Positions 15,101-26,500 of a stretch of DNA of 64,000 bases are shown piece by piece (within the stretch, counting starts at the first letter, position 1; each line of letters starts with the position of its first letter). A program made the position numbers and the translations under genes. The DNA comes from Bradysia coprophila (lineage: Eukaryota > Arthropoda > Insecta > Diptera > Sciaridae): positions 1,302,001-1,366,000 of the forward strand of contig NW_023503509.1 of NCBI RefSeq assembly GCF_014529535.1, read 5' to 3'. The notes under the pieces are model-generated. The model saw only the letters and a program-made list of their open reading frames with translations. It searched no databases and was not told where the DNA came from.

Positions 15101-16446
15101 CTGTAAGACTTCAGAGACATTGGACGAGTCTAGTATTAACAATGGTCTTCACGGCGACAATGCTGTGGAGCTGGCCTTGAAAACCGAAACAGCCGATGAG
15201 TCAGGTATGCCAATTTGCGACAGTTTATTCTCGGACTCGAAATTTCAATTTTCTTTTTTCTCCTAAATTCCAGTTGATCGAATTTTGCTTGACGATGACG
15301 ACGATGTCATTGTGTTACCGCAAGAGGAGCCTGTCATCACCGAAATTGCGGACGATGATGATACACCCACAGTTTCGTCCAGCGTAGTGACTGTGGAGAA
15401 AATTGATTCAACGTCCCAAGATGGTGCTAGCACATCCGGTGCGGTAACATCATCAACCAATGATGACGTGAACGCTACGTATGAATCGATTGGAAACGAA
15501 TCGGATCTTCAGATATTGGTGCCACAAATTTCGGTTGTTGATGTCGAAGATTTCGAGGAGAAACCGATCGATTCAACGACACAATTGCCGGTTAAGATTA
15601 AGGAAGAACCCAAAGATGATGGCTACGACGAAGATGATGCGTTCGAAGATATTGGAACGTTTGAGGAGGCTACGATCATCGAAGATAACAGTGGTAAGTT
15701 TTCAGGGTTTCTTGGGAGAGTTTTTAATTGAAAATGGGTTGGACAGCCTTGTCTTGAATTTCGTGCCACTTTCTTACAGTTATCTCTTGCTAGTGTTCAC
15801 ACTTTATGACCGCCAGTTTACTGTTTGAGCCTCAGTTGTTTAAAAAAAATAGAAAAGAGGTCTGAACAGCTTACAAACACTCGAACTTTTGATTTAAGAA
15901 TGGGTAGGTCGTACCGAGAATAATTTAGTAGATGAGTCGCGGCGACTTTTTTTCTGGCATAAGATTAACGAGATTCGAATAGCACCGTGGTTGACAAACC
16001 CTTAAAACAGTAGTTGTTCTACAACCATTATTCGACAATTAAATCATTTTTTTTCATTAATTTCTACAGTGGATGGCTATACACCTGTGGCTATCGTATC
16101 AACAACGCCCGCACCGTCAACGCATCAGACGCAAGCGTCGATGATCACCAGTCTGGACGGTAATGTTCAATTGCAGGACGCAGCACCGGCAACAATCGGA
16201 ATGAATAAGATTAAGATAAACATAACGAAAAATGTAACGAAAACTGCAATAAAGGCTAGTGATAGTAATTTAGGTAAACAGAGCGAATTAGCCGCGACGA
16301 AAGCTAATGTAACCGACAAGAATAAAGAGGAAGAAGAACAAGAAATTACATTTGAATACAAGGACACGATGAAAGGGGCGAATTTTAAGAAATTGCCAGC
16401 CGTTCGAAGTGGCACCGAAACATCTGGTTTGTGCACCATAATGTAA
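3147..16446 (+). CDS. Pcf11: Pcf11, pre-mRNA cleavage complex II subunit
   Basis: Pcf11 binds the RNA polymerase II C-terminal domain and acts in mRNA 3'-end cleavage and transcription termination. Coding exons: 3147-3305, 8115-8252, 8315-8638, 8707-8796, 8862-9834, 12525-12726, 12791-12908, 12975-15204, 15274-15693, 16070-16446. All junctions keep phase and give 1676 aa. The N-terminal CID includes KLPVLYLIDSIVKN and MFALRQTWNDIFP, both typical of Pcf11. A coiled-coil-like Glu/Lys stretch and a Ser/Lys-rich linker follow. Around residues 907-1120 are repeated G-x-P-x-x-I-R-F motifs. Two C-terminal zinc-finger modules follow (CSSCG...HLDWH near 1238; TCDMC...HPICFEDC near 1338), then an acidic Asp-rich tail. 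The 66-nt intron at 12909-12974 is in frame and stop-free, so retention would only add residues. Introns 3306-8114 and 9835-12524 carry repeats. The exon 2/3 donors are weak (GTTACA, GTTTGT). Confidence 0.93.
5362..5508 (+). mobile_element. MITE with AACGCACTTCAAGC termini, copy 1
   Basis: The 147-bp element starts AACGCACTTCAAGC and ends GCTTTAAGTGCGTT. It lies in Pcf11 intron 1. A second copy in opposite orientation is at 29165-29308; internal blocks such as ATACAAAATAGT and CAAATAGA match on the reverse strand. It has no coding capacity. Confidence 0.75.
10168..10699. mobile_element. Foldback element with 156-bp inverted arms in Pcf11 intron
   Basis: Left arm 10168-10323 and right arm 10544-10699 are diverged inverted copies of equal length. 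They share, for example, CGAAATCGGACGCATTTTCCAG against its near-reverse complement. The similarity continues into the middle (GAGCTGTACAGG against CCTGTACGGCTC), and the centre holds a small hairpin (CGATGAAA...TTTCATCG). The whole 532 bp is therefore close to one palindrome. There is no transposase, so it is presumably a non-autonomous element. Confidence 0.75.
11929..11982. repeat. Short hairpin, 21-bp arms
   Basis: GGCCAGGTGAAGG followed by TGTTTACA (11929-11949) is matched by the inverted copy at 11961-11982, with an 11-nt loop and one bulged base. It lies in Pcf11 intron 6, about 540 bp before the next exon. Confidence 0.75.
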
Positions 16447-16990
16447 TTGGGGTGCGCAATTTTTAGTTAATTTTATCGATTTTTAAGTTTTTTTTTCTTT
16501 CTGTTTTTCTTTTATAAACGCCTAAAATAATCGCTCGAGAACGATGATCAAATCCCAAAGAAAAAAAAATCTTTTCGATTTGTGATGGTTGTTTTGGTCG
16601 ATTATTTTATGTGGTTGAAATTGTGATGTAAACAAATTATACAAAAAAAAATCAAACAAAAAAATTACAAAATAAATGAAAATCAAACCAAAAAAATTTA
16701 ATAATTTTTTTTATCAACAAAACAAAAGCATAGAAGTGGGTTTTCTTAGTTGCATAGTTGGACTGTGGTTCGCTAAAATATATTTTCACCAGATATTGTA
16801 CATTTTGTAATTAAGACCATAAGTGTAGCCTGTAGCAACATGATGTGTATATAATTATTCTGTATTAAGTGGCAGATAAAAAAAATGGCATGGCAGTGTG
16901 GTTTTCTTAGATGTTAATGATGTAAACCATCAGCAGAACACTTGGAGTTGAAATAAATAAATTTAACACAAAACCAAAACTATGCTTTTT
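16447..16990 (+). other. Pcf11 3' untranslated region with poly(A) signals
   Basis: After the TAA at 16444-16446 the sequence is A/T-rich with no open frame. AATAAA occurs at about 16670 and at 16952-16957, giving two plausible cleavage sites, near 16690 and 16975. Use of both would make two transcript lengths. Choice between them cannot be told from sequence. Confidence 0.55.
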
Positions 16991-17103
16991 CTTCAACCAA
17001 TATTTCCCTGCGAGATACAACCAGTCGACAAAGAGAAGTAGACTTCAAGAATAACTCATCTAAGTGAGAGACGCCCATCCCACCGTACACTCCACACAGA
17101 TAG

Positions 17104-18894
17104 AAACTCGCATACTTGTACACGCCAAACAATTTTGTATGTACCACAACTATGCAATTCTTTCGAAAAGATCATACTTAAAGCACTAAACGAAACACTA
17201 GAACAGATTTTTCAAGTGGAGACTGTGTATACAACACTTCTAAGTGGTCATTCTAAATCAGTGACCAAACAAATTTTCGTTCCAGTCTCCTGGAGACTGT
17301 CTCCATAATCACATGAATTTCCGTCAAGTGCCAACGTAAGTAGTTCGGCTGCGGACATTCGGCGCCAGATGCTTTTCAAAAACATCGGAAACATGTGAAA
17401 TTATGTCTGCTTTTAAGACCTACAAAGAAACCAAAGCATTGAAAGTATTGTTATCTGTCGAACATGAAGATCTGCGAATACCGACGAAAAACTCGCTTCT
17501 TGATATGTTTCACATCATGGGTATGACTGTAGTTATTTACTAACACATGTAAAGTATCGAAATCACGAGAAAAAAATCCAAAATCTCCTGAATCATTACA
17601 AGAAATTTAATGTTTTTGACAACCTTACATTTTTGGTTGGTTCCGAAGAGCCAACACATAAGATTGTGTTTTGCAATAATATTATCTGGGGCCACCAGGG
17701 CCCCGTTAAAAAACCGTGACTTATCAAAAATGTTAACTGTGCTTTAACCATTTTTTCTATCGCCAGCAATAGTGGATGTTAGCTATGTCGATCACTGTGG
17801 TCAATTAAACAGACAGGGAAAAGTCTTGTGAATTACAAGAAAAATGTAGAACAAAAATGCATGCATTTTGATGTTGCAAAAAAGTTATCATAAAATGGAT
17901 ACTGCATTATCACAATGCATGGATTTTTGTTCTACATTTTTGTTCGATTTGTTGCGAAAATTTTCAATAAAAGTGGAAAGTTTCCACTTTCATTGAAAAT
18001 TTTATGATTGTAATCAGTATTTTTAATGGGTGCAACATTGCGCTCGCATTTGGATTAGCAAATTTGTTCATAAATTAGGGAATCCATATTATGGTTGCAA
18101 CAATGGTGTGTACAGTAAACTGTGAATGTGGTGGACATCAATTTTGAGATTGATTTAAGGGCAAAGTACTCAATAATCGGAACAAATCCTTTGGGATATT
18201 GGTTTTGAATCTGAGAGGTGGGAATTCTAATATATTTTTTTCAAACTCGAAACTTCGAACACACAGAGATTCATGTTCACTTACCGGACTTGAAACGTAA
18301 TACCTAAATTTGGGACGCTAAATGGAAATTTACACAGACTGGCACAAACGTAATTCGAATTGATAAAGCAGTCGAACAGTGAAGAGGTTAAAGGTGGTTA
18401 GAAATTACCACTCCAATAATTATCTTTCACCGTATATCTTGATCATGGCAAGGATCATGGTCAGTCCTCCATAATCGAATATTTGACGGTCCATTCGGTC
18501 GAGATACCGTCTTGCTCGGAAATGACTTCATCAAAGACGGAGACCGAATTTTAGGTGTGGCACCTGCGCCAATGTCGGAATTTGGCTAACGTCCCTAACA
18601 TTCGAGAAACGGATCACTTCCGGTTTTGAGATGAAATCTGCATCGTGTTCGATTTACGCCATATACTAACACAAGCTCTTCGACGTATTTCCATCCATTT
18701 ACTTAATACGAGACAAAACTGTGACTGCTTAAAAAGGCTTACCGGACGCTAGCATGTAATAGGTATTTACGTCACAAGGACGGAAATGGTAAAAAGTCGA
18801 GTTTTTTTGCCTGAAGTTTGTTGGTCCTTGACCTAGCCGAGGTCAATAACCACGGGAAAACGTAACTTTTTCATGTTTCGTTTGAGTTACGTAC
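17104..18894 (+). repeat. Tandem segmental duplication, unit 1
   Basis: About 1.8 kb beginning at GCATACTTGTACACGCCAAA is repeated next door at 18957-21966. Identity is high with small indels over long blocks, for example the shared CACCAGGGCCCCGTTAAAAA near 17700 and 19575. Inside is a palindrome near 17960-18000 built on GTGGAAAGTTTCCAC. No gene is recognised. The right end carries GCCGAGGTCAATAACCACGG, found again at about 21910. Confidence 0.8.
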
Positions 18895-18935
18895 AATAGT
18901 AATTTAGGTAAACAGAAGAAATTACATTCTTGGTT
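18895..18935 (+). repeat. Short copy of Pcf11 last-exon sequence at the duplication junction
   Basis: This junction contains ATAGTAATTTAGGTAAACAG and then AGAAATTACATT. Both blocks occur in the same order in the last coding exon of Pcf11 (from 16262 and from 16341), where about 60 bp separates them. The copy is far too short to code. It suggests that the duplicated unit once began inside Pcf11 and later lost internal sequence. Confidence 0.65.
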
Positions 18936-20526
18936 AATACTGGCGAAGTTTATGTACATACTTGTACACGCCAAACAATTTGGTTACCACAACTATGCAG
19001 TCCTTTCGAAAAGATCATGCCTAAAGTTTTGTTTATTGCATCATAGCATAGCACTAAACGAAGCACTAGAACAGATTTTTCAAGAGGAGACTGTGTATAC
19101 CCATACAACCCTTCTACGTGGTCATTCTAAATCAGTGACCAAACGAATTTTCGTTCCAGTCTTTTGAAGACTGTCTCCATAATCACATGAATTTCCGTCA
19201 AGTGCCAACGTAAGTAGTTCGGCTGCGGACATTCGGCGCCAGATTCTTTTCAAAAACATCGGAAACATGTGAAATTATGTCTGCTACCTACAAAGAAACC
19301 GAAGCATTCAAAATATTCTTATCTGTCGAACATGAAGATCTACGAATACCGACGAAAAACTCGCTTCTTGATATGTTTCAGTGTTTCACATCTTGCGTAT
19401 GACTGTAGTTATTTACTAACACATGCAAAGTATCGAAATCACGAGAAAAAAAATCCAAAATCTCCTGAATCATTTACAAGAAATTTCATGTTTTTGACAA
19501 TCTTACATTTTTGGTTGGTTTCGAAGAGCCAACACATAAGATTGTGTTTTGCAATAATATTATCTGGGGCCACCAGGGCCCCGTTAAAAAACCGTGACTT
19601 ATCAAAAATGTTAACTGTGCTTTGCTTTAACCATTTTTTCTATCGCCAGCAATAGTGGATGTTAGCAATAGTCGATCACTGTGGTCTATTAAACAGACAG
19701 GAAAAAGTCTAGTGAATTATAAGAAAAATGTAGAACAAAAATACATGCATTTGGATGTTGCAAAAAAGTTATCATAAAATGGATACTTTTCTGCAACATC
19801 ACAATGCATGGATTTTCGTTCTACATTTTTGGTCGATTTGTTGTGAAAATTTTCAATGGAAGTGGAAAGTTTCCACTTTCATTGAAAATTTTATGATTGT
19901 AATCAGTATTTTTAATGGAGTGCAACATTGCGCTCGCATTTGGATTAGCCAATTTGTTCATAAATTAGGGAATCCATATTATGGTTGCAACCATGGTGTG
20001 TACAGTAAACTGTGAATGTGGCGGACATCAAATTTGAGATTGATTTAAGGGCAAAGTACTAACCGACTTAATAATCGGAGCCAATCCTTTGGGATATTGG
20101 TTTTGAATCTGAGACTGAGAGGTGGGAATTCAAATATATTTTTTTCAAACTCGAAACTTCGAACACACAGAGATTCATGTTCACTTACCGGACTTGAAAC
20201 GTAATACCTGGGACACAAAATGGAAATTTACACAGACTGGCACAAAATTAATTCGAATTGATAAAGCAGTCGAACAGTGAAGAGGTTGAAGGTGGTTAGA
20301 GATTACCACTCCAATAATTATCTTTCACCGTATATCTTGATCATGGCAAGGATCATGGTCAGTCCTCCATAATCGAGACCTAATTTTAGGTGTGGCACCT
20401 GCGCCAATGTCGGAATTTGGCTAATGTTCCTAACATTCAAGAAACAGATCACTTCCGGTTTTGAGATTAAATCTGCATCGTTGTTCGATTTACGCCATAT
20501 ACTAACACAAGCTCTTCGACGTATTT

Positions 20527-20828
20527 CCATCCATCCATCAGTACTTTCAAATATAATGACATTGGACATTGGGTAGGTTTTCGTCAAGTGGAGATCCGTT
20601 GTATATTTTAATATAAAACTACTTCACTGCAATTTAGCCCAAGACGCTTCATAGCTCCACATTGGGTGCAGCTTATTTTCATGTTTACCAACTTTACTAT
20701 TATGACCTTTGGTCTCTAATGACAAAAGTGAAGTAGTTTTATATTAAAATATACAACGGATCTCCACTTGACGAAAACCTACCCAATGTCCAATGTCATT
20801 ATATTTGAAAGTACTGATGGATGGATGG
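20527..20828. repeat. Perfect inverted repeat, 101-bp arms, 100-bp spacer
   Basis: Arm 20527-20627 (starting CCATCCATCCATCAGTAC) and arm 20728-20828 are exact reverse complements over 101 bp when read base by base. The start of the spacer (TGCAATTTAGCC, 20628) is also the inverse of the right flank (GGCTAAATTGCA, 20830). It could fold as a cruciform or a long RNA hairpin. Perfect identity implies a recent origin or sequence homogenisation. Confidence 0.85.
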
Positions 20829-21138
20829 AGGCTAAATTGCAGTTTAGTGGAACAACCCCGATTTGGACGAAAGTAGATGGGATCGACAGGGAGAGGTCCC
20901 CTGATGACGAAACAACAAGATTTGGGGCGCGGAAGCCCCTCACTGAGCCGCCAGGGCCCTCCAAAGGTTTCCCACTTTTTCCAATTTTCGCGTGTTTTTT
21001 TACGGAATTGACAATAGAAGGTCCCCTGATGACAAAACAACAAGAATTAGGAAGCAATAGCCTCTCCTGTGGCCGCCAGAGCACTCCAAAGTTTTCACAC
21101 TTTTTCAAATTTTTGCGTTTTTTTGAAGGAATCATTTG

Positions 21139-21312
21139 TTATCGATAATGATGACCAAAATAATGACAAGCTCTGGGTAAGATGGTCCTTTGTATATTTA
21201 AATGCATGTTAAAACAATTGAAGTACAAGATTTGAAATCAACCGATTAAAAATACTTTGATCGATGGAAGTGATAGACCCGATAATAATTATGCTTGCTG
21301 TCTGTAACAGGT
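21139..21312 (+). repeat. Interspersed ~170-bp repeat, copy 1
   Basis: The segment carries ACCAAAATAATGACAAGCTC, AAGTACAAGATTTGAAAT and GATCGATGGAAGTGATAGAC in this order. The same ordered blocks appear at 47690-47855 and 50578-50757. No terminal repeats or coding frame were identified. Confidence 0.7.
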
Positions 21313-21966
21313 TATATACGAACGAGTGCACACATTCAAACGAATGCATATGACTAACTTATTTGGCCAATTTTATGTACCATATTTTATCACATTAGCG
21401 TTCAGTTTGTTGAATCCATGCAATTTGCTCCTTTCAATCAGCTACAACAAAACAATATGACACATGATAAAGATAGAGCTATTTCCTTTTGGTTTTGTTC
21501 ATAGAGTTCAAAAGAAGGTAAATCGTTATATCGGTTTTGAGGTGATGATTACAAAGCTATTAGTGAAGGTGTATTTTATCGACATACTTCTTCGTTTTTT
21601 CAGTAGAGGTACTGATAATTATTATAGACAACAGAGGTATCATTGTTCTATAGCTTCCTTTTTTATACTGTGATACACAGTAGACAGTAGACACCATTTC
21701 AACGTGTGGACAGGTCTGAATTGTTTTTAAATTAATGTACATTTTAGACTTTCGATTTCGTTTCCACCAGACTTAATACGAGACAAAACTGTGACCGTGG
21801 AAAAGTGCTTACAGGACAGGACGCTAGCATGCCATAGATATTTACGTCACAAGGATGGAAAGGTTAAAAAGTCAATTTTTTCTTTGCCTGAAGTTTATTG
21901 ATCTGAGACGAAGCCGAGGTTAATAACCACGGGAAAACGTAACTTTTTCATGTTTCGCCTGAGTAA

Positions 21967-23161
21967 AATACAGTACATATTCTGAGGACACAGAAAAAAA
22001 TTCTTCACTGGTGAATTGAACGGTTTTCGGTGTAGGAAAACTTCGCTTACTTACTCTGGGGATTATCTGAACTTCCACGTCGTGAGTAAGCAAATTTTCA
22101 GATCTAAGATCTAAGTGAGTTGATGGATGCAAAGTCATTTACATTATTAGTTTTGTCATGCATTTTGCTGTACGAGAATAACCATTGGCCTGTGTTCATT
22201 GCTTGTTTATAGCTAACAAATGAAATATCAGTAAAGAAATAGCATTTTGAGCTTTCAATACAATGTGAACAAAAAATATCGCAGAAATTTGCTTTCGTCC
22301 GTTCATACAACAAACCTTTTTTTTTACCTGGAAGTAGATGAGTTAAGGGAAAGGGTAAAATTATCTGCAACACTTAAATTGTCATTAACAGAATTTGTGT
22401 TCTTAATGGTAGAGTCCTCAAAAATTTATTTTTCATTCTGTTCTAAACATTTAACACATTCGGACGCATTTATTCGTCAGAAGGAGTATCTAAACGGAGA
22501 TCAGTATATACTGCAACTCAGATATGTAAGTTGTAATGTGGTCTTAAAAAATTTAATCAAAGTGAATGGGCTGTGTAAGTTTTTGAATAATTTTTCATCG
22601 ATTTGATGTTGTCTTAAATTGAAAACTGTTTTGCCTCTATGTCTCGGAACAAGGTGATAAATTAACACAGATCTCGACCATTTTTTCAATTACTTAATTT
22701 CATATGACAACGTGACGCTTTAACCGTGAAGTAATAAGACAAAGTGTGAAATAGAAGGGGAAAAACCAACACGAAAAATTCGCATTTAGGGTCAGTGTAC
22801 GTACATATCTATTGATCTTCCATTCATAAAGAAGTTTATCAACAAATAGCAATAGGTGTCGACTGCTCATACATTTCCGGACACTAGTACACTGACCCTT
22901 CTCCACTTTTTGCTGATCTTTTCTTCGATTTCGAGTGAAGAGATTTGTAAATTTCATTGACAAAGGATTACTTCGTCACTGGAATGTTGTCAATGTTGTC
23001 ATGTACCCTTTTACTAGGACTTGCATACCCTCCTCCATTGATATTAATTTTCTAAGCTACAAATAATTTTCTGTAGGATTTCTCAGTGGAAATCACTGAG
23101 ATTAGTTACTAGCTAGTTGTTCCGAATTTCTACTTGAAATAAAAGATCTTAAGGTAAAAGT
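21967..23161. other. Non-coding spacer upstream of STAT
   Basis: No supported gene. A small inverted pair, AGGGTCAGTGTAC near 22788 and GTACACTGACCCT near 22886, encloses about 85 bp. The STAT start-codon exon begins at an acceptor (TTTTTTCAG, ending 23574), so an untranslated first exon of STAT probably lies in or beyond this stretch; I could not place it. Confidence 0.45.
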
Positions 23162-23236
23162 AAAATAAAATGATCGAGTCTGGTTTTTGACAATTGAATT
23201 TCAATTGTCAAAAACCAGACTCGATCATTTTATTTT
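23162..23236. repeat. Perfect 75-bp palindrome upstream of STAT
   Basis: 37-bp arms meet at a single base (23199). The left arm ends TGACAATTGAA and the right arm begins TTCAATTGTCA. Every base pairs out to AAAATAAAA/TTTTATTTT, and a weaker inverted match continues about 12 bp on both sides. It lies about 340 bp before the STAT coding exon. Confidence 0.9.
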
Positions 23237-23592
23237 GCTTTCATTTTACTTTGGGACTTGTGTCCCGTACAAATTGTTTTTATTGAATGCGCTGTTTTGT
23301 ACATTTTCTTCTGTATTTAAGGGACAAATCCTGCTTTCTGCGATCACATTTCATTCAATTGGCCTTATTTCTTTAATATAATTTCTATACAACTTAAGAG
23401 TGAATTACATCGTAGAGTGTCTAGATGTAACTATTCTTAACACTAGTAACTAATCTCAGTATTCGATTACCAGTGCCACTTACGTTCCATGATAAAATTT
23501 CCATCCTTTGGACAAGTGTTTGTTACTTTCAAATAGTTTAATTAATTGAAATCGAATTTTCGTTGCTTTTTTCAGATTTTCGAGGTCACAAG

Positions 23593-26500
23593 ATGTCTCT
23601 TTGGAATAGTCTAATTCAACATTCAGGCTTTGAGCGCATAAGACCCCTGTACAACAAACAATTTCCACTTGAAGTGCGACTCGTTTGCGCTGCATGGATC
23701 GAAAACCGAATGAAGGAAGAGTCATTCGTAGACATCGATGATCCGCAAATTGAACTGAATGCCTCACAGTTCTTGCACGCATTAATTCAGGAGGTGCAAA
23801 ATGAAAAACAGAAACTGAACCGGGTTGAACAGCTTTCGATAAAATGTCGATTGGATGAATCAATTCAAACATTCACCCAGCAGTTGTACTGTCCATTTGT
23901 AATTTATAAGCATATTCGAGATACCATTTCGTACGAGCAAAATTTGATTGAAAATGTTTGTGGCGGTCAGCAAACCATAGATCCGGAAGCCGCTGACATC
24001 AATAACAAATTGAAAGAATTGACCATCCAAATGCAGATCAATAAGGGAAAGCAGACCGAGTACAGACATGAAGTTGAAAATTGCAAATTACTTAACTGCA
24101 GCGATAAAATTCGACAGAAACAACGCTTTCTCGTAGACCGTGCAACCAATTTGTATCAGAGCTTTGAAAGTACGATTGACAAAATTGATGCCGTCCAGGT
24201 GGTCATTGTGAATCGGCTCGGTAAATGGAAACGTGATCAAGCATTGGCTGGTAACGGCGCACCGTTGAATGGAGACACTTTGGACGAAATTCAGAGGTGG
24301 TTTGAGGCATTGGGCAAGGTTATTTTGAATACGCGACTTTGTATTGACGCGACACACGAATTAAACGTCGGCCTTCCAATGGCCATGAACATGGAAGATG
24401 TGATGAGGAAAATTACAGCCTTGCTGCAAAATTTAATCGTATCGGGATTTATTGTCGAGAAGCAACCACCGCAAGTGATGAAAAGAAACGTTAGGTACAT
24501 TCAATGGAATATGGTCTATTCGGCCTTGCTAACTCCTCTTCTTAACATCAATTTTTCATTTCAAACTCTAGATTCTCTGCAACCGTTCGACTCCTAACTG
24601 CCGATTTTCACAAGAGCAATCCATCTGTCGTCGTGTCCATTTTATCAGGCAAGTCAAAATGCATTTGGATGTGAAAGGTTTTGACATATTAAAACGGAAA
24701 TTTATTTCTTTTAGAGTCTATGTGCCAGGCCCGGCAACAGCATCACCTTAAGCCGTCAGATGAAACTTCCGGCGAAATTATTAACAATACTGGCAATCTA
24801 GAAATGCAACAGTCGACACAACGTTTATCGTGCAATCTAGGGTATTGCATTTTTTTTCGATTTTGCGGGAAGGCCGAGGAGTGACGTACTCCTCTATTTA
24901 GTCCAAGAAGTATGTCACTTCTCGCGAAAAGGAAGACTTGTACAATACACACTTGCGCAACGTATTCCTCCCAGTATGTGTCGATTATCAGTAGTGCGTA
25001 ACGAACATTTTATCTTTTCCACAGGAACATGCAATTGAAAAATATCAAACGAGCCGAAAAGATCGGAACTGAATCAGTCACGGACGAAACGTTTGTCTTA
25101 CTCTTCAAATCAACCTTCCAAATGGCCGGCATTCAAATCAACGTAACATACCGACAATTTGTTAGCCTGTAATGTACGATGGTCTCAATCTTTATCATTT
25201 TTCAGGTCTGGGTCAAGTCGATCCCCATAGTTGTAATCGTTCATAGCAATCAGGAACCACAATCTTGGGCCACAATAACCTGGCAGAATGCATTTTCCGA
25301 ATTTAGTCGTGTACCATCTCAAATGGTCGATAAAGTTAATTGGTCGCACTTGGCCAATGCATTGAACATGAAATTCACATGCCAGACTGGCAGAGGTTTA
25401 ACGGCCGAAAGTTTGTATTATTTATGTGAGTTGAGCGCTGGTCACAGCACCAATAAATGGCTGTTCTACAGAAACATCCAATTTACGTTACCGTTTACAA
25501 TTTCAGGTGAAAAAGCTTTCCGAACAACCATCAATTTCGATCCGAATGACCAACCAATATCATGGTCTCAATTCTGCAAGGACCCTTTGCCGGAACTAGC
25601 GTTCACATTTTGGGATTGGTTCTATGCTGTTACGAAATTGACCAGAGATTATCTACGAGGTCCGTGGATCGACGGTTCAATTATCGGCTTCGTAAATAGA
25701 CGTGAAACCGAGAAAAAGCTGTTACAATGTCCACCTGGAACGTTTCTATTGCGTTTCGCAGACAGTCAGCTCGGTGAGTATCTATAACTAGCAAGGGATA
25801 CGAAATGTTGAACTAAACTCCAATTTGTTTTTCTATCTTCAAATCAGGTGGCATAAGCATTTCTTGGGTTGAAAATGCTGCAAATCCACGAGTGGTTAGT
25901 TTGCAACCATTTTCTTGGAAAGATTTTACAATTCGATCGTTGGCAGATTGCATCAAAGATCTGGATCAATGTGTGACTCTATATCCAGACATACCGAAAG
26001 ACAATGCCTTCGGAAAATATTACAGTGATGGTATGCTAGACGCGATTTTACCGCGATAAACGGAGTACTGATTTTGTTACTTTTTCTATGGCAGCAGGAG
26101 AAACGGCTAACGGTTACGTGAAATCGATTTTGAAGATGACGGTTCCTGATGACACTCATCGGATGCTGAATCATCCGAATACGCCACAGCATAGCAGACG
26201 ACAATCACCAGTTCACACAAAGGATACGGAGCTTAGACAATGTATGTTACGACTAGCATGTTAGGTTCACATTAAGCGTCATCAGTACCAGCCCACCCCT
26301 GTCTAAATTTCACACAGATTTTGAAAATTTTTCTTGCAAATTTTTGCAAATATATCAATGAATCTAATCAAACATGACCCGAAAGTATTTAAGCTCAGCT
26401 TTCCAACGAGCCCACTCTCACCCGGAACGATCATTAATAACGGCCAAAAAAATTCGGATAAAAAACACTATTTTTCCAACTTCGGAGATCTTCCACCAGC

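Larger units (their letters stand above)
18957..21966 (+). repeat. Tandem segmental duplication, unit 2, with a 1.24-kb insertion
   Basis: This unit follows unit 1 up to TCGACGTATTTCCATCCA near 20530 and resumes at ACTTAATACGAGACAAAACT near 21772. The 1.24 kb between is absent from unit 1 and holds the perfect inverted repeat at 20527-20828 and a ~170-bp interspersed repeat at 21139-21312. No supported gene lies within it. Confidence 0.75.

Noticed and set aside
12579..15266. Single uninterrupted 895-codon reading frame as the Pcf11 exon
   Set aside because: It reads through two in-frame introns (12727-12790 and 12909-12974) with good splice signals, and its first codons are in the wrong frame for the exon at 12525.
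16167..16439. Minus-strand 90-codon hydrophobic frame
   Set aside because: It is the antisense of the Lys/Asn/Thr-rich last exon of Pcf11; no independent support.
20744..21148. Overlapping ~120-codon frames on both strands
   Set aside because: They fall in repeat sequence next to the perfect inverted repeat, have no conserved motifs and mirror each other across strands.
23563..23592. Upstream in-frame ATG as the STAT start
   Set aside because: It lies before the acceptor TTTTTTCAG at 23574 and would be removed as intron. MSLWN at 23593 matches the family start.
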